From assembly GCA_949825045.1 (NCBI GenBank), contig OX463820.1:7328501-7392500 (forward strand): a DNA stretch of 64,000 nucleotides. Reading direction: 5' to 3'. Positions within the stretch are counted from its first letter, which is position 1. Each line of letters opens with the position of its first letter. The translations under genes and the position numbers were made by a program. This stretch comes from Argyresthia goedartella (Eukaryota > Arthropoda > Insecta > Lepidoptera > Argyresthiidae). Positions 1 through 12,286 of the stretch are shown here, one piece after another. The notes beneath the pieces were generated by a model, which was given only the letters and a program-made list of their open reading frames with translations, did no database searches and had not been told where the DNA came from.

Positions 1-1383
1 GCTTGGCGTGAGTTTTGGCTGATTTGACCGCCGCTTCGAATAGTCCGCCGTGGTTTGGACTAGACGGAGCGTTGAAAAGCCATTTAATGTCATTTTTGAC
101 CAATTCCCGATCGACTTCCGTTTGATTATCGCGTAAGAAAACATGCAATTCCTTTAAATATTTATCAGCGCCCATATAGTTAGTACCGCAATCTGACCGA
201 ACCAATGAGGGAAGACCTCGCCGTGATATAAACCGGGTAAACGCCGCTACAAATGCTTCAACAGTTAGTTGACTGAAATAACATTTCTGAATCCTTGCGT
301 TTCGAAGAACGCTTGACTTAATGTGAAACGGGCCTGCGAAATCAGTCGCGGTACCGAGAAATGGCCGGGTGCCCCTAACCCGATTCGAGGGTAAGTCCGC
401 CATAAAGGGCTGGGCCAGCCGCGGCCGCGCCCGGAAGCACAGTATACATTTGAAGGTGACGTGACGTGTCACCCGCCGTGCTGCAACTATCCAATACGTC
501 CACGACAAAATAGACTCTAAAGCATTAGCGCCGACATGGCAGTGTGCCTTATGATAGTGTGTAACTAACATTTCCGTAAACCGACCCTTGCCTGGTATCA
601 AAATTGGGTGTCGCGCGTTGTAAGGTACATCCGACGCACCGATTCGACCGCCGACTCGAAGTAAATGGTTTTTAATATCCATAAACAAATTTAACCGTCT
701 TAATGAATTTTTAATTGGTTTCCCATCCCGCACCGCCAATATTTCTTCTTCGTAATGTTCTTTTTGAACAATCCGTATCAAACAATATATCGCACTTCTA
801 CGTTCCGAGACCGAAATTATATTGCCGCCGTTTTTACTCGTTGTTTTACAATTCCGAATAAACCGTAATAAATAAGCCGTTACATTTACCAATTTGTCAA
901 ATGAACTATACCGATCAACTAAGTTAAAATCCGAAGCCAAAATACCAACATTGACATGAGGCCGTAAACCGGGTAACATATCCGCCGGAAAATCTGAACA
1001 CTCGCCGGGCCACTTGGCCGGCGACTCCCATAGCCAGCGTGGTTCCCACCACAGCGGGTGCCGCAGCAGCTCGCTCGCTGTAGATCCGCGCGACGCGACG
1101 TCCGCACAGTTCAGTTCACTGGGAACGTGACGCCAAGTAATGTCCACCTTGGAGGAAATTATTTGGGAAACCCGATTGCCTTCGTACACTTGCAATTTGT
1201 GCGGAGGATTTTTTAACCACGCCAACACAATGGTGCTATCACACCAACCTACTATTTTGTATATTTCGATGTCACCTTCTAGTGAAGTGACGACATGGTT
1301 TAAAAGAGTGGTTAACAAGGTTGCCCCATTTAACTCCATTTTTGGAATAGTGTGTTTTGTCTTAAGAGGGGCTACACGGGACT
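1..1383 (-). pseudogene. BEL/Pao RNase H and integrase region (partial)
   Basis: After a one-base shift near 1,383, the minus strand stays open through typical Pao sequence: the PKMELNGA motif, then CDSTIVLAWL (RNase H-like), then the conserved tract VDITWRHVPSELNCADVASR near 1,080-1,140. The integrase core follows, with DFAGPF near 340 (first Asp), SDCGTNYMGA near 180 (second Asp) and GGLFEAAVK near 30-50 (Glu), the DDE triad that joins element DNA to the host chromosome. The C-terminus of integrase lies outside the window. Residues are read directly; function is from the family. Confidence 0.85.
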
Positions 1384-2895
1384 TGCCACGAGTAGCTGCA
1401 CTCGAACCGTACCGTCTGCGTTTGCCGACCGTAAATAAACTGCTGATGCAAAGCCGACCGAAGATCCGTCACAAAAACCGTGAATTGAATAAGTAGTTTT
1501 ACCGTTCGGTTTTAAACATCTAGGTATAGATAACTGTTGTAAATTCGGTAAGTCTACGAGGATATCCTTCCAATTTCGAACGATCTCTTCCGGTGCGGGA
1601 GCGTCCCAATCTATTTTCCGCGAATTGCTAGAAGTGCCCAGAAGGGATTGCAACAACAATTTTATTTTAAACACGACTGCACAAACCCAGCCGAGGGGGT
1701 CGTACAGTCGAGCTGACAAAGATAAAATAGTCCGCCGAGTAATCGTACCTTCTACTGGCAATTGCAGTCGGTAAGAGAAGCTATCGCAGTTTGGATCCCA
1801 CTGGATACATAAAACTTTTATAAAACCGGAACCGTCCTTATCCGCGTCAAATGACCGAAGAGTCTCCCGGTGGTCTGACGGAAAGCCGTCCAAAAGTTCC
1901 GGCACGTTCGACGACCATTTCCGCAATTCATAGCCGGCCGTGCCCATGAGCGCCACCAGCTCATCCCGCAAGTCCCTCGCGCCGTCCAACGTGTCCGACC
2001 CTCCGGTTAAATCGTCCACGTAGCTTTGATGACGTAATAACCGAGCCGCGCGTGGGTACCTACCTTCTTCTTCACTAGCCAACTGATGCAAACACCGAAT
2101 TGCAGTGAACGGGCTCGACTTTAAACCGTAGGTATTTGTTGTTAACTCGTAAACAAGTAAGGGTTCGTCCGGTGACGATCGCCATAATATAAGTTGATAT
2201 TTCCGATCTTCCGGATGCACCCATGTCTGTCTAAACATCATTTTTACGTCAGTAGTAAATACAAATCGCGGTAACCGAAAACTAATGATGATTTGAGTAA
2301 TATCGCTCTGTAATCGCGGCCCGGAACGTAAACAATCATTCAATGATACGCCTGTAGTCGTCTGTACACTTCCATCAAAGACGACCCGAATCTTGTCACC
2401 GTCACCTGATTTTTTAAAGACTCCATGATGACATAAAAAATGGTGCTCTTGCCCGGACCCGACATCAAAATTAGAAACCGTCATGTGGCCGAGTTCTAAG
2501 TATTCTGACATAAAATCTACATATTTTTTTCGAAATTCCGGTTGGCGTGCCATCCGCCGTTCTAAGGCCAAAAATCTCCGTAATGCTATTTCCCTAGAAT
2601 CGCCCAACCGGTGGTGATCTAGTACCAGTGGTAACCTCACCACATATTTACCGTCGGCACCCCGCGACGTTGAACTCGCAAATAAATTTTCACATTCCGC
2701 ATCTGCTGGATCCCTTAAACAACCCGAGCTCGGGGGTTCTTCAGATCGCCAAAATTTTTCAACCGCTTCGATGAGAGTCATGCCGACATGATTACTCGAT
2801 TGCGAATTAATTTGATTGTCCGTTGAAACCGTAGTAGGGCCGAAAATTGCGTAATCGACAATGGTACCTAACGCAAACGGTCCTCCCGTGCCCAA
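1372..2895 (-). pseudogene. BEL/Pao reverse transcriptase domain
   Basis: A 507-codon open stretch carries a Pao-type reverse transcriptase. Visible motifs are GVSLNDCLRSGP, FVFTTDVKMMFRQ (first catalytic Asp), YGLKSSPFTAIRCL and SYVDDL, the YVDD catalytic box, followed by the linker seen in the Pao pol family. The stretch starts in a different frame from the protease above it and ends at a one-base frameshift near 1,383. The listed start codon is only the first Met in the open frame, not a real translation start. It would copy element RNA into DNA in virus-like particles. Confidence 0.88.
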
Positions 2896-2902
2896 ATCAA
2901 TC

Positions 2903-3320
2903 TTATCCCCGTTTAAAATATCCCGTAATGTCGCATCCGAAAATTATGTCAATGTGAGTTTGATTAAATGACCCGTCGTCCGACAATTTAATATTATAAA
3001 CCGGTAATCCTAATTTTCGCGCAAAATAACAAGTAGGTCGTTTTAACACCACCGCCGTAACTGACAATAAAATGTTGCTCAGTTTTTCAGACCTAAAATG
3101 AACCTCAACTAAATAATTGCCGTCATGGTTGTGTAACCCGCCCGCCAATACCTAATAAAGATGTTTTATTGTAATGTCGCTTCAATCCTAAAGTGGCTAC
3201 CAAGTCACTTTTAATTATTGAAACTTGGCTTCCCAAATCCAATAAGGCCCGAGACCGCAAGAAATTTCCGTTAACCGATTTTACTTCAATAATAACCGTA
3301 GGCAAAATAATATTATTCAT
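2903..3320 (-). pseudogene. BEL/Pao aspartic protease region
   Basis: Two overlapping frames together carry a retropepsin-like domain. The first contains ALLDLGSQVSIIKSDL, with DLGS where the family has D(S/T)GS. The second continues into NYLVEVHFRSEKL and HIDIIFG. The switch of frame near 3,140 and again near 2,940 shows that indels have broken the polyprotein. A DUF1758-type protease is expected at this place, between gag zinc knuckles and reverse transcriptase. The Leu in the active-site loop may be a further decay sign. Confidence 0.75.
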
Positions 3321-3362
3321 TAACCGTGGTGCTACTGAGGCGACATTACTAGATTGTAATTG

Positions 3363-4826
3363 CTATTCTTGAGAACGCGGCGTCCGATCCCCGCTAGGAC
3401 TTCGCGACAGCCTATTCCTTAAATGATTCCGATTCCGACCGCTTTCATAATTATTATTATTCCGGAACTCTCTAGATTCATATTCACGTTCATAATTACG
3501 CATGCCCACCCCGCCGCCGCCGCCAGGCGACCCGTTTTCGATGGCCGGGCTATCGCGTGAGGCGACGGCTGCTTGTCGTGAACGCTGCCTATCTTCCGGA
3601 GGCGGTGAAGAGCGCGCAGTGGACATCGTACAAATCAATTTATTATGGCCAACGTTTCCACACCGATTACAGGGCACCTGCCGGTCGCATGTCGCGGCAG
3701 GATGCCTTTCAAAACATCTAAAGCAAAGGCCGTTAATGTTTACCCAGTCCTTACGCTCATAAGGCGACATATTTGCAAATTTAAAACAAATGGCTAAGTT
3801 ATGCCCCGATAAATTACAATAATAACAATTGTTATTTTTTCCGGAACCGTAATTACGAGTGTTCCATTCCGATCTAAATTGATTATTATTATTATTGCGT
3901 TCCGCAATATGCACGTTACGTGCCGGTTTTCGTGTGTAGTCCGCGTAAGATGCATGCTCCGCTGCCATGGCCGCCGTATCGATGAGTCGGCATTCATTTT
4001 GTAAAAACTCAGTTAACTGGTCAAAGGTAGGTAAAATTAAAGTGTTACCGCCGTATCGCTGCTCAAATCTGCATTTAATATCTTACGGCATTTTTGTGAG
4101 GCTAATATGCAACAAAATATAGCTCCACTCATCTATAGGCAGTCCTACATTTTTTAATGCCCGTGTAGATTCTAACAACGGATTTAATAATTTTGCCCTG
4201 AGGCCTACCCCCTTAATAATCGCCGGTAAATGTAATATCCGAGAAATGTGCGAATCCGCTTGCAGCCGTTTGTTTTCATATCTACCCTTCAAAATATCCA
4301 TTGCAATATCTAATGAACCGTCAACCATTGGCAGGTGTTTTATAAGCGATTTGGGTTCGTTTTCTAAGTTAGAGAGTAAGTAATGAAGCTTTTCCGTTTT
4401 TGAAATGTCCTTCTGTGACAACACCAACGATGTAAATAGGCTGATGAAGCTACTCCACGAAAATATGTCACCGTCAAACGAAGTCAAGTTAATTCGCGGC
4501 AACCTTGCCGCCCCTGCACTTTGGGTCGGCACGTGCGTGCCGTCTAGGTTCGGGTAGGCCGCCGCCACCGGCACCGCTTCCAACTGATTGTACCACTCCG
4601 TGGCCTCTTTGTATTTTTCATCATAACTAGCGATAACCTTATCGTCTACCGAATCGAGGCTCAGTATGACTTCGTATGTCTCCGTTAAAACCTTAAAGTA
4701 CTCATCCAGCTTACGTAACCGCGCCGACAATACGCCAGAACTGTGGCTTTTGCTAGTCGCTATTTGTAAACTATGATTTAACCACTCATATTTTACTTTA
4801 AATTTAGTTTCAATAGCTTTAGCCAT
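3363..4826 (-). pseudogene. BEL/Pao gag with CCHC knuckles
   Basis: The frame opens at ATG 4,826 and encodes a Pao-type gag (DUF1759-like): an N-terminal helical region, then INLTSFDGDIFSWSSFISLF and LHYLLSNLENEP, both typical of the family. A TAA near 4,083 interrupts it. The same frame resumes with two or three Cys/His knuckles (CYYCNLSGHNLAICF, CFRCFERHPAATC, CNRCGNVGHNKLIC) and ends at a TAG near 3,363. The protein would package element RNA. Both stops lie in-frame, so they are point lesions rather than shifts. Confidence 0.85.
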
Positions 4827-4860
4827 TTTTCAAATTTAGCCTCTCGAGTACAACCACCGT

Positions 4861-6736
4861 GACCGTAGGAGCCAAACCGTAAATTTAACCGGCAACTTAA
4901 CCGATATCAATTACTAACTTACTGATACCCCAAGCTAACTACCTAATGAAAAACCGATCCGGCTCGAATGACCAAATTTTATGTTCGTGTAAGGAACCCT
5001 TCGACAAGCCAGTGGTACGGTCCTGATCTTTCTAGTTCGCTCCAGGGGTTACAGTCCACGGCATTGCATCTCCTCAATATGAAATAAGCCACTCATCTTG
5101 ATTGACCCTGGCACGCCTTCAGCCACGTATCAACTTCAGAACACTCCAATATCTGGGTTTCGGGTCCGAGCTGGCCAGCTATCACACATATGTCACCATA
5201 AGGTCTGACACTCCTATTATAGGCACACAGAACACCCAATACAGTTCAGATTGAATGGTTGGAAATTCTTCTTCCGCCGGAACCGCGATACGCATCCGAT
5301 GTGGGAGCCGGTGTAGGACGCACTGGTTTGAGGTGTCGAGTGTGTCGAGCTACCCTCAAATTTCTTCACGCACCGGTCCGCCGCAGTTATGTGACTTACC
5401 CACATATTAAAGAGTACAATTCCTGAACACCAAGTAAGTCACGCCAAGTGTGCCATTGCGACTCCGCATGGGAAAACGTTGCTGTTGTTGTATCGAAAGC
5501 ATTATTAAGGAATAGTTAGGTGCTTTCATAATATCTAATATTTGTTCATAAAAAGACAGAATATGGAGCAACGTAAATTTTATTTCTGAAATTAAATAGA
5601 ACTATCACATTGAAAAGCATAACATGCAAATGGAAAATATAACTTTTGTTTTGTCCTATGCGAGATAACGACAATAGTAATTTGTTATTAAATTTGGTCT
5701 AGAATACTAAATTAATATTATGCATTAGTTCAGTTAGCTAGTCTAGTTTACTCTGGCACCTGGGTTTTATAATTGTTTCTTGTCATTTTTTCCGTTTTAA
5801 TTATAAACAATGACAGTAGCCATACAACATACAAAATAAAATGACCTAACTGAGCTGACGCATGAGTATGGATGAAGGCTTAGACTAGTCTCAGTTCTCT
5901 ATATAGCATCTAATACCGAATTGATCACACACATTTGCACTTTTCAGTCGAATCGAAAACAATCTATGCATTGCGTATTTATCTACGTTTATGATTGTTT
6001 TATGACGAGTTACTAAACAACAAATCGGTAATTAAGCTTTACAACTAAGTATACCATTATAATGTCTAAGTACAAATTAATTCACTATGCCGACTATTGC
6101 CGACCTCTGTCTTGGGCTAATAAGGGGTTTTCTGACAGCTTAGTTATCAAATCAGCTAGCCAGGTGGCGTTATTGAATTGGCGGACTTACCACAGAGTAA
6201 AATCATTAAAAATAATATTGTGGTCTTTGATGTGACATTTGACATTTCTTAAGTAAGTTTTGCCAGAATCAACTTATAAAAACTACTTACTTACACTACA
6301 CCGTGATTAAAAGAAAATAGTACCAGTCATTTCGACTTTTCGATTGGGTTTCGCACTATTACTGCCATTATGTTCCAATCCTATCAAAGTGAGCCATTCT
6401 TAGAAGCAGCATTTGGCATCTGACAGCTGTAGGGACAGAGATATGCGTCAGTCTCCGTTCCTTTTCTAAGCGATCAAGGAGAAGGAGACTAACCTACTGT
6501 TGACAGATGTCAAATACTACTTCGAAGAATGGCTTCAGTTTAGTTAAATTGACCACATAGATCTCATAAAGAATAGTGTGGTCAATTCCTAAAAATCATT
6601 CCCAAAAACCAAGGAAACACTAAATCACATATCACAGCAAGCGAGCTATTTGGAAGCTTTATTTTTTAAATCAACTGTCAGAAAACTTCTCATTAGCTGC
6701 GTGAAAATTACAATGAGGAAGCAAACTGTCAAACTG
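4861..6736. other. No gene seen; probable BEL 5' LTR/leader, then AT-rich DNA
   Basis: The first few hundred bases beside gag should hold the BEL leader, primer site and 5' LTR, but I cannot delimit them without the other LTR. From about 5,500 the sequence is AT-rich, with no long open frame, splice-consistent exon or clear repeat. Confidence 0.4.
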
Positions 6737-6883
6737 GTTCCTCGAAGAGGGCGCTACAAGTTTGTAGTTCCTCGAAGAGGGCGCTACAAACTGGTTCCTC
6801 GAAGAGGGCGCTACAAGTTTGTAGTTCCTCGAAGAGGGCGCTACAAGTTTGTAGTTCCTCGAAGAGGGCGCTACAAGTTTGTA
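6737..6883 (+). repeat. Five-unit 27-30 bp tandem repeat with palindromic core
   Basis: Five units start at 6,737, 6,767, 6,794, 6,824 and 6,854. Each contains GTTCCTCGAAGAGGGCGCTA. Four end CAAGTTTGTA; the second is three bases shorter. The core CCTCGAAGAGG is nearly self-complementary. The open frame across the array is a by-product of the period being a multiple of three. Confidence 0.95.
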
Positions 6884-7587
6884 GTTAATAAACAGTGTAA
6901 GTAAGAAGAGTTTCGTTCATCTGAGGTTACTTACAAATGAATCACCGAGTAAAAGTAAGGAAAGCAAATTTATGCAGAATTTTAGAGAAATTATTTGTCA
7001 TTATCCTGTTGACAATGTTTATCCAGTTACAAACATACACAACAGCACCATCTACTAATGTTTTGCGTAACCTTCCCCATTTCAAAATAATAGGAACGAC
7101 AGCCTTAAAAAGTAAAAGGCCCGGTGACAGCGTCCTTGTCACTGACGTAATAAGGTTGAATTTAGTTTGGGCTACCAGGCCTTTTATTTTGTGAAGACAC
7201 AATTTATAATAAGATCCCAGCTATCTCTGGTTGACATAATATCTCATTGTAACTTTATTCAACTAAAATACCTACAACCTTTATATATAATAATAATCGA
7301 GTATTAGATGTGCAGGATGCAGGACCAAGATCGTATAAATTTGCTAAATCACATTAATAATAATTTGAACTAATAAAATATGATAGCAGTCAAACTATGA
7401 GCCTCCTTCCCTTATACGAGTTATATTGAATATACAACAAAATATCATAGTATTATTTATAATTAAAATTAAGATAATTAGACAGCATATAGCTTAGTTA
7501 TCAAAAATAAATGCAAAGGCGACATTGGATGCATTAGTAGTTCCACTATTTGTATGCACGTCTATATTATTACAGGTGCTAATATAG

Positions 7588-7870
7588 TTTATCTACACAC
7601 GTATCATAAACCTTCTTAACTGCGTCCAAAAACCGCACGTTACGACCAGCATAATGATATACTACTTGGTAAAAACTCATTTCTTATTTGAATATTTCGA
7701 CATATTATGACATTCAAATTTCGATCGCAGACGCCCGCGTGCGTGCCGCGGTGAAGTTGGTACTACTGAACAAGCTAAACAAGTGCAGAGCAATGATAAA
7801 TGCCACAATGCCGGTCAAACATGCGGTTCCTGAACACATCAAAGAGAGCTTATGATATGTGTGTAGATAA
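7588..7870. mobile_element. MITE with ~21-bp TIRs (copy 1)
   Basis: The ends TTATCTACACACGTATCATAA and TTATGATATGTGTGTAGATAA are inverted near-copies. A second, inverted copy of the whole unit lies at about 61,260-61,564, sharing internal blocks such as GGTCAAACATGCGGTTCCTG. It has no coding capacity. The superfamily is not assigned because I see no clear target duplication. Confidence 0.75.
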
Positions 7871-8666
7871 TCTAGTATATGTAACTGTACTTACATAATT
7901 ATGTGTCAGTCACATAAACTACTATTATGATACAGGAGATCGACCACTTCAAATGCCCTAAAAATTTATGTAAATATAAATTGCTGTGACAGTCAGCAGA
8001 AACTTATGAATTTGATTGAAATCGAGTTCGAAGGACTAACATTTCTGGATTGAGACTCATTTCGGGAATCGTTAGGTTATTTATGACAATTAATTATAGT
8101 TCTGAAGGTTTCAGTATAGTAAACTTTAAAGTGTCAAAATTCTGAAGAATTAAGTGGTCTATTTCGTATTACTGTTCAAAGAAACACTGTTAACATAATA
8201 AAATGAATTATTAGCTACATGTCACTGAACCATTTCAACATAAAGATTGAAACGTCGTCGTGAGTATGGCCTGAGTGTTACTTATTAATGTAACGTCACT
8301 AAAGTTCTAAATTATATGCGAATTATGCGTCCGCATCGAATTCGGAACGGTCAAGACTGAACCCTAATCTGATCCACAAAAAAACATTATAGACAGTCAC
8401 GCTGGTCAGGTTCAAAAAAATTAAAATTTTGTAACATAATATCGTAAAGATGCAATACGCGGTCACGGTAGCCTGCGAGCGAGACAGCGAGCATAGTCAC
8501 CTAACGAGTGAATGAGACAGCGAGCGAAGTAGGTTGTTTCTCTCACTCGCTAGGTACCACGTCATCGCGCACGCACCTTTCAGAGTACAGTAGTGACGTC
8601 ACTTGCCCGAGTGCAGAACAGAACATAGAGTAGCTACTAATGGTAGTACTCGCGCCGTACCCTTGG

Positions 8667-8864
8667 TCAATCCGTGTCGGGCTCGGGCTTGTCCTGCTGG
8701 GCTGCTGGCGGCGCGGTGGCGGGGGCGGGCGCGGCGGGGGGCGGGCACCAGGGTCGCGCTGGCGGCGGAGGGGGCGGCGAGGGGGGCGCGGGGGCGGGAG
8801 CGGCACGCGGCGAGATGGACAGAGAGTTGAGCAGCATGTCGAACAGCGTGTCCTGGAATGTAGA
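8667..8864 (-). CDS. Host gene, terminal coding exon
   Basis: The minus strand has an acceptor TCTCAG just above 8,864 and a second usable CAG before 8,852, both in phase 0. It then encodes (STFQ)DTLFDMLLNSLSISP followed by a long Pro/Ala-rich tail and ends DKPEPDTD with TGA at 8,667-8,669. The previous exon (17,691-17,806) ends in phase 0, so the join keeps the frame. This is the carboxyl end of the large minus-strand gene. The other open frames here are shadows of the GC-rich Pro/Ala tract. No canonical poly(A) signal close downstream stood out. Protein family unknown. Confidence 0.75.
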   Translation of the reverse strand, partial: STFQDTLFDMLLNSLSISPRAAPAPAPPSPPPPPPARPWCPPPAAPAPATAPPAAQQDKPEPDTD

Positions 8865-11094
8865 CTGAGAGATTAACCAGCCAACACCGAGGCAGACAAT
8901 CTGACAGGGTGCAGTGCAAAATACAGTACTCCCAAAGTATTCATGCTTATTCATATCTTAGCGACTGTTCGGCAAAAGTAGTTTATATGAATGTCATATA
9001 ATGAGGGGCCCCAACTCACGAGTGTGTTTTTATGAGACGAGCACCAGCGAGTTGCTTAATAGGATCACACGAGTATTTGAAGGCCTAATTATATGCAGTT
9101 GCATACACTACTGTATCTACAAACATATCGTAAGTGCTCTGAAATGGGTTCAGAAGCCTAGTAGGTAAATTCACAATTCTACTTCGTAAGGAGGATGCAA
9201 TTCCCTTACCAAAACTCTTTTCAGAAAAAAAAAACAAAGAAATGACAACTGACAACTGTCAAAATTCGACTTTGATGTAATAGACGTCAATACGTATGTA
9301 TCACAGACTTGCAAATTTTACTTTATAGCGAAATTAATCCGTTAATCGATGCGTTAAAGTAATATGTGTTTGTCTGTAAATTGTCATATCCGCATCAATG
9401 TGTCATAATGCAGATCATTGCGCTATGGTTTCTGAGTCGATTTTAGAGCAAATGCTTTAAAACCGACTCGTATCGTCGCACGTATTATAAATATAATACG
9501 TGCGTAGATAAAGATCGTATTCCGAGCTTATGGGAGATATTTATACAGGGTGACTTTGAAACCCCTAGTTATAATGGAATTTTAGAATTGGAAAGTAGAA
9601 GGAAAGAAATATGCTTGCTAGAGATACGCTCGCCTTTACTTATAACATTTCTTTTAACTATCTGTAACTTTATATTATCTGTGCAATAAAGAATATGAAT
9701 ATGAATATGCTTTTTTCCATATTTGTTTAGTAGGACATTATTCCTATATTAGAATTTTAAGGCAACCGACGCAAAGCTATTCGGGACTAGTAGGTATACT
9801 TTGACAGTTGATTACTTATTATTTTACGGCTTGTGTTTAAACTATTATCAAAAAATTCTTAAATTTACTACCAATAAATTCGAAATGACTGCCAGAATTC
9901 GTAAATGATCACCAAATTGTGTTTGGATAAATGATCACCGAACTTCTTTTTATGTTTTGTGTACTTAAGTTAATGTTTTAAATATTTTTTGTTGTTCTTA
10001 CATGTTCAACCTAACACAAAAGGTAAAGAGGGCTTCGCTTCGCTCAACCCCTTTACCCTTCACCTAAGCTACCGCAGTATTTTGCCCTGATATTTTCTGC
10101 AACTTTTGGTTATCATTATATTTGTTGCCTTATTTTACTATGAAAGCAGACGAAAATAACATAACATGTATATTGTACTTCTTTCATAGAGTATGCTCTT
10201 TTGTAATAGCTAGAGGTTTTACAGTCACCCTGTACAGAGTGGCTAAAACCGACGGAAAGAAAAAAGAAATAATAAACGAGGAATAAAGTTTGAAAAGGTT
10301 TCCTGACATCGAAAAAGCATTACATTCAATATGGCCATGTTCATTGTCTCTGATCACTGGTATCACTTGTGTAAAATACCATTTAATCGACAAAACTATA
10401 GATACTTGGGTGGGTCTAATTACTTATATTCATCTTGGCATTTGACGGCATGATCACGAACTTCTTTTCCATTCCTCGGGGCCTACATTATTGTTTTTTT
10501 TTTGCTTTATGTAGGCTGCATAAAATCGACGAAAACGTTTAAAAAAATATATTTGCATTTTACTTTACGGGGTTGTTTTCGTATCAGTTTATTGTAGATA
10601 CTATTGTGTAAATACGATAGAAACACGACAATATAGGCCTAAAACATGCGAATAATTATAATTTTCGTATCATATTTACTGTCACGATAAGCTATTTGAA
10701 ACCTACGCAAGGCACAATTTCGCTTGACCTCGACCACTGGCAAAAGCACGTCGTGCACAGCGCGTATGTAATGTGCTTGATAAATGTTAATATTTTTATG
10801 AAATTATTTTTATTTATAATTATTTAGTAGCTCATATTTTATTTATTTTTATTTATCTCCATGTATGAGACGCAAGTGTTTGAATTGTAAAAGTGCATTA
10901 TTTTACCTAATTGCAATAAATTTGGGTTGAGTTGGTTAATTTGAGTTTTGAGATTTTCTACTTTTAGGTTTTCCCTTCATCAATCAATTCGGTGATGAAA
11001 ATTTCATTCATTAATTCATTTATTTTTTACCCACGACGGAACGGAGATGGTATATGCGTTTGGGTTGAGAGGATGTTTGTGCAAACCTATGTTG
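8865..11094. other. Intron DNA with repeat fragments, no gene
   Basis: This part of the last intron holds no exon I can support. It contains a 13-bp-arm palindrome at 9,477-9,504 (CGCACGTATTATA, two-base loop, perfect complement), a LINE-tail-like fragment near 9,590-9,715, and a short stretch near 9,880-9,950 with AATGATCACCAAA and AATGATCACCGAA direct repeats. Confidence 0.5.
9590..9715 (+). repeat. 3'-tail fragment of a dispersed LINE-like repeat
   Basis: The stretch has GAGATACGCTCGCCTTTACT followed about 70 bases later by TGTGCAATAAAGAATATGAA. The same arrangement (GAGATAAGCTCG, then TGTGCAATAAAG) occurs at about 62,290-62,395. It looks like the untranslated tail of a non-LTR element or a SINE using that tail. 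Too short to classify further. Confidence 0.45.
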
Positions 11095-11490
11095 CCATTT
11101 TTCTCAAAAACTACTAATCCGATTTTGATGAGGTTTTCAGTGATGGGTTCGGGTTTGATTGGTGCATGTTCTTAGATAGGTGTTACGGTGACAACTCACT
11201 AGGGGGCGCTGCAGTAAACATTTTTTTGTGCAAAATCACAACTACGAAGCCGATTTTGATTCCGTTTTTCAGTGATGAGTATTGGTTGGATTGCTGCATG
11301 TTCTTAGATAGGTGTTACGATGACAACTCACCAGGGGGCGCTGCGGTAAACATTTGTTTGTGCAAAACTAAAACTATTCGTTTGATTCTTATGCGTTTTT
11401 TATTTTATTTTTGTAATGGGTTTGTGGTTGATTAGTGAGGGTTCACAAATAGGTGTTACGGTAGGAACTCACTAGAGGGCACTGCAGTGA
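11095..11490 (+). repeat. Three-unit ~125-130 bp tandem repeat
   Basis: Three diverged units each contain a variant of TAGATAGGTGTTACGGTGACA, then ACTCACTAGGGGGCGCTGCA, then a T-rich tail with TTTGTGCAAAAC. The third unit is the most diverged. The 89-residue open frame across units 1-2 is not coding. Confidence 0.8.
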
Positions 11491-11775
11491 TATTGTTTAT
11501 ATTAGCCTTTGAGTAATAATGTATAAATACTAGAGTAGGCGCGCAAACTGACTTTCTTGCAGCTATAAGTAGAGTGAATTAACTCAACCCCAATTCAGTC
11601 TCATCAGTCTGTGCCAAGCGCTTGCCGAGCCGTGACGCTTTTGATGCGAGAGTAAGAAACTAAATAATGCCGTCATGTGCTCTGCGGTACTGTAAAAACT
11701 ACACCGTACAGGCCAAAAAAACCGAGGAATAACTTTTCATATTAATTACCCTGTATTATCAGTAAAATTCGCATA

Positions 11776-12012
11776 TTATACCTGACGTTACCTGGCTTTA
11801 AGCCTAATATTGAGAGTAGCATACTTGACTTCCTTTCCGGTGCGACGAATTTAGCCCTACTCTTAACCCTAGCTCACTTCCAGTTTAAAACTCCTAAAAT
11901 ACATAACATATCCGTTTTGAACCTCAGCAACATTGCGCGCGTAATGTTTCAGAAATGGCGGCAATTGTAGCCAGCGTTATTGCGCGCGCTCAATTTTCAG
12001 GTCATTGGCGTT
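11776..12012 (+). repeat. DIRS family 2 left inverted terminal repeat
   Basis: It begins TTATACCTGACGTTACCTGG and includes CTTCCTTTCCGGTGCGACGA and GGCGGCAATTGTAGCCAGCG, ending near TTTTCAGGTCATTGG. The reverse complement of this block forms 16,345-16,545, and it recurs at 62,855-63,210. Confidence 0.85.
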
Positions 12013-12160
12013 TTGGATTTCTTTCCGTGCGCACGCGTTTAACAAATTTTAAAATATTCCAAGTTACTTTTCGAAATATCCTTGGAATTTTGTTACGGTT
12101 ATAGTGTTAATTGTTCAGTGTAACAGCAAAAAATAATCCGTTTAATAAAAACCGCGGTAA

Positions 12161-12286
12161 ATAGCCCCGCGTAGTGAATCATCGAGGAGTGATCGCTACA
12201 GCAGTTCCACTTCCACGTCTCCGGAGAAGGGGAGCAGCCGGAGGAGAAGACATCGGGGGAGTAAGAAAGCATTCAAGGACAAGTAA
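12161..12286 (+). other. Short Ser/Arg-rich open frame, possible DIRS gag 5' remnant
   Basis: The frame is open from just after a TAA to TAA 12,284 with no ATG. It reads RYSSSTSTSPEKGSSRRRRH and ends KAFKDK. It lies directly downstream of the DIRS left repeat, where gag begins in full elements, and a possible donor (GGGGGA then GTAAGA) falls near 12,260. DIRS gag proteins often have a basic Ser/Arg stretch. A remnant of such an exon is the best reading, but the evidence is positional and compositional only. Confidence 0.35.

Larger units (their letters stand above)
1..4860 (-). mobile_element. BEL/Pao LTR retrotransposon, decayed, 3' end beyond window
   Basis: The domains read right to left in BEL/Pao order: a Pao-type gag, CCHC knuckles, an aspartic protease, reverse transcriptase, RNase H and integrase. 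The reading frame is broken by in-frame stops near 4,083 and 3,363 and by frameshifts near 3,140, 2,930 and 1,383, so this copy cannot make a full polyprotein. The 3' LTR lies left of base 1. The 5' LTR should lie right of about 4,860, but with no second copy in the window I cannot set its limits. Family assignment is firm; boundaries are not. Confidence 0.9.

Noticed and set aside
1140..1496. 118-residue plus-strand frame
   Set aside because: Opposite strand of the BEL RNase H region.
8599..8919. Several long frames on both strands around 8.6-8.9 kb
   Set aside because: Shadows of a GC-rich Pro/Ala exon; only the frame ending at 8,667 has matching splice phase.
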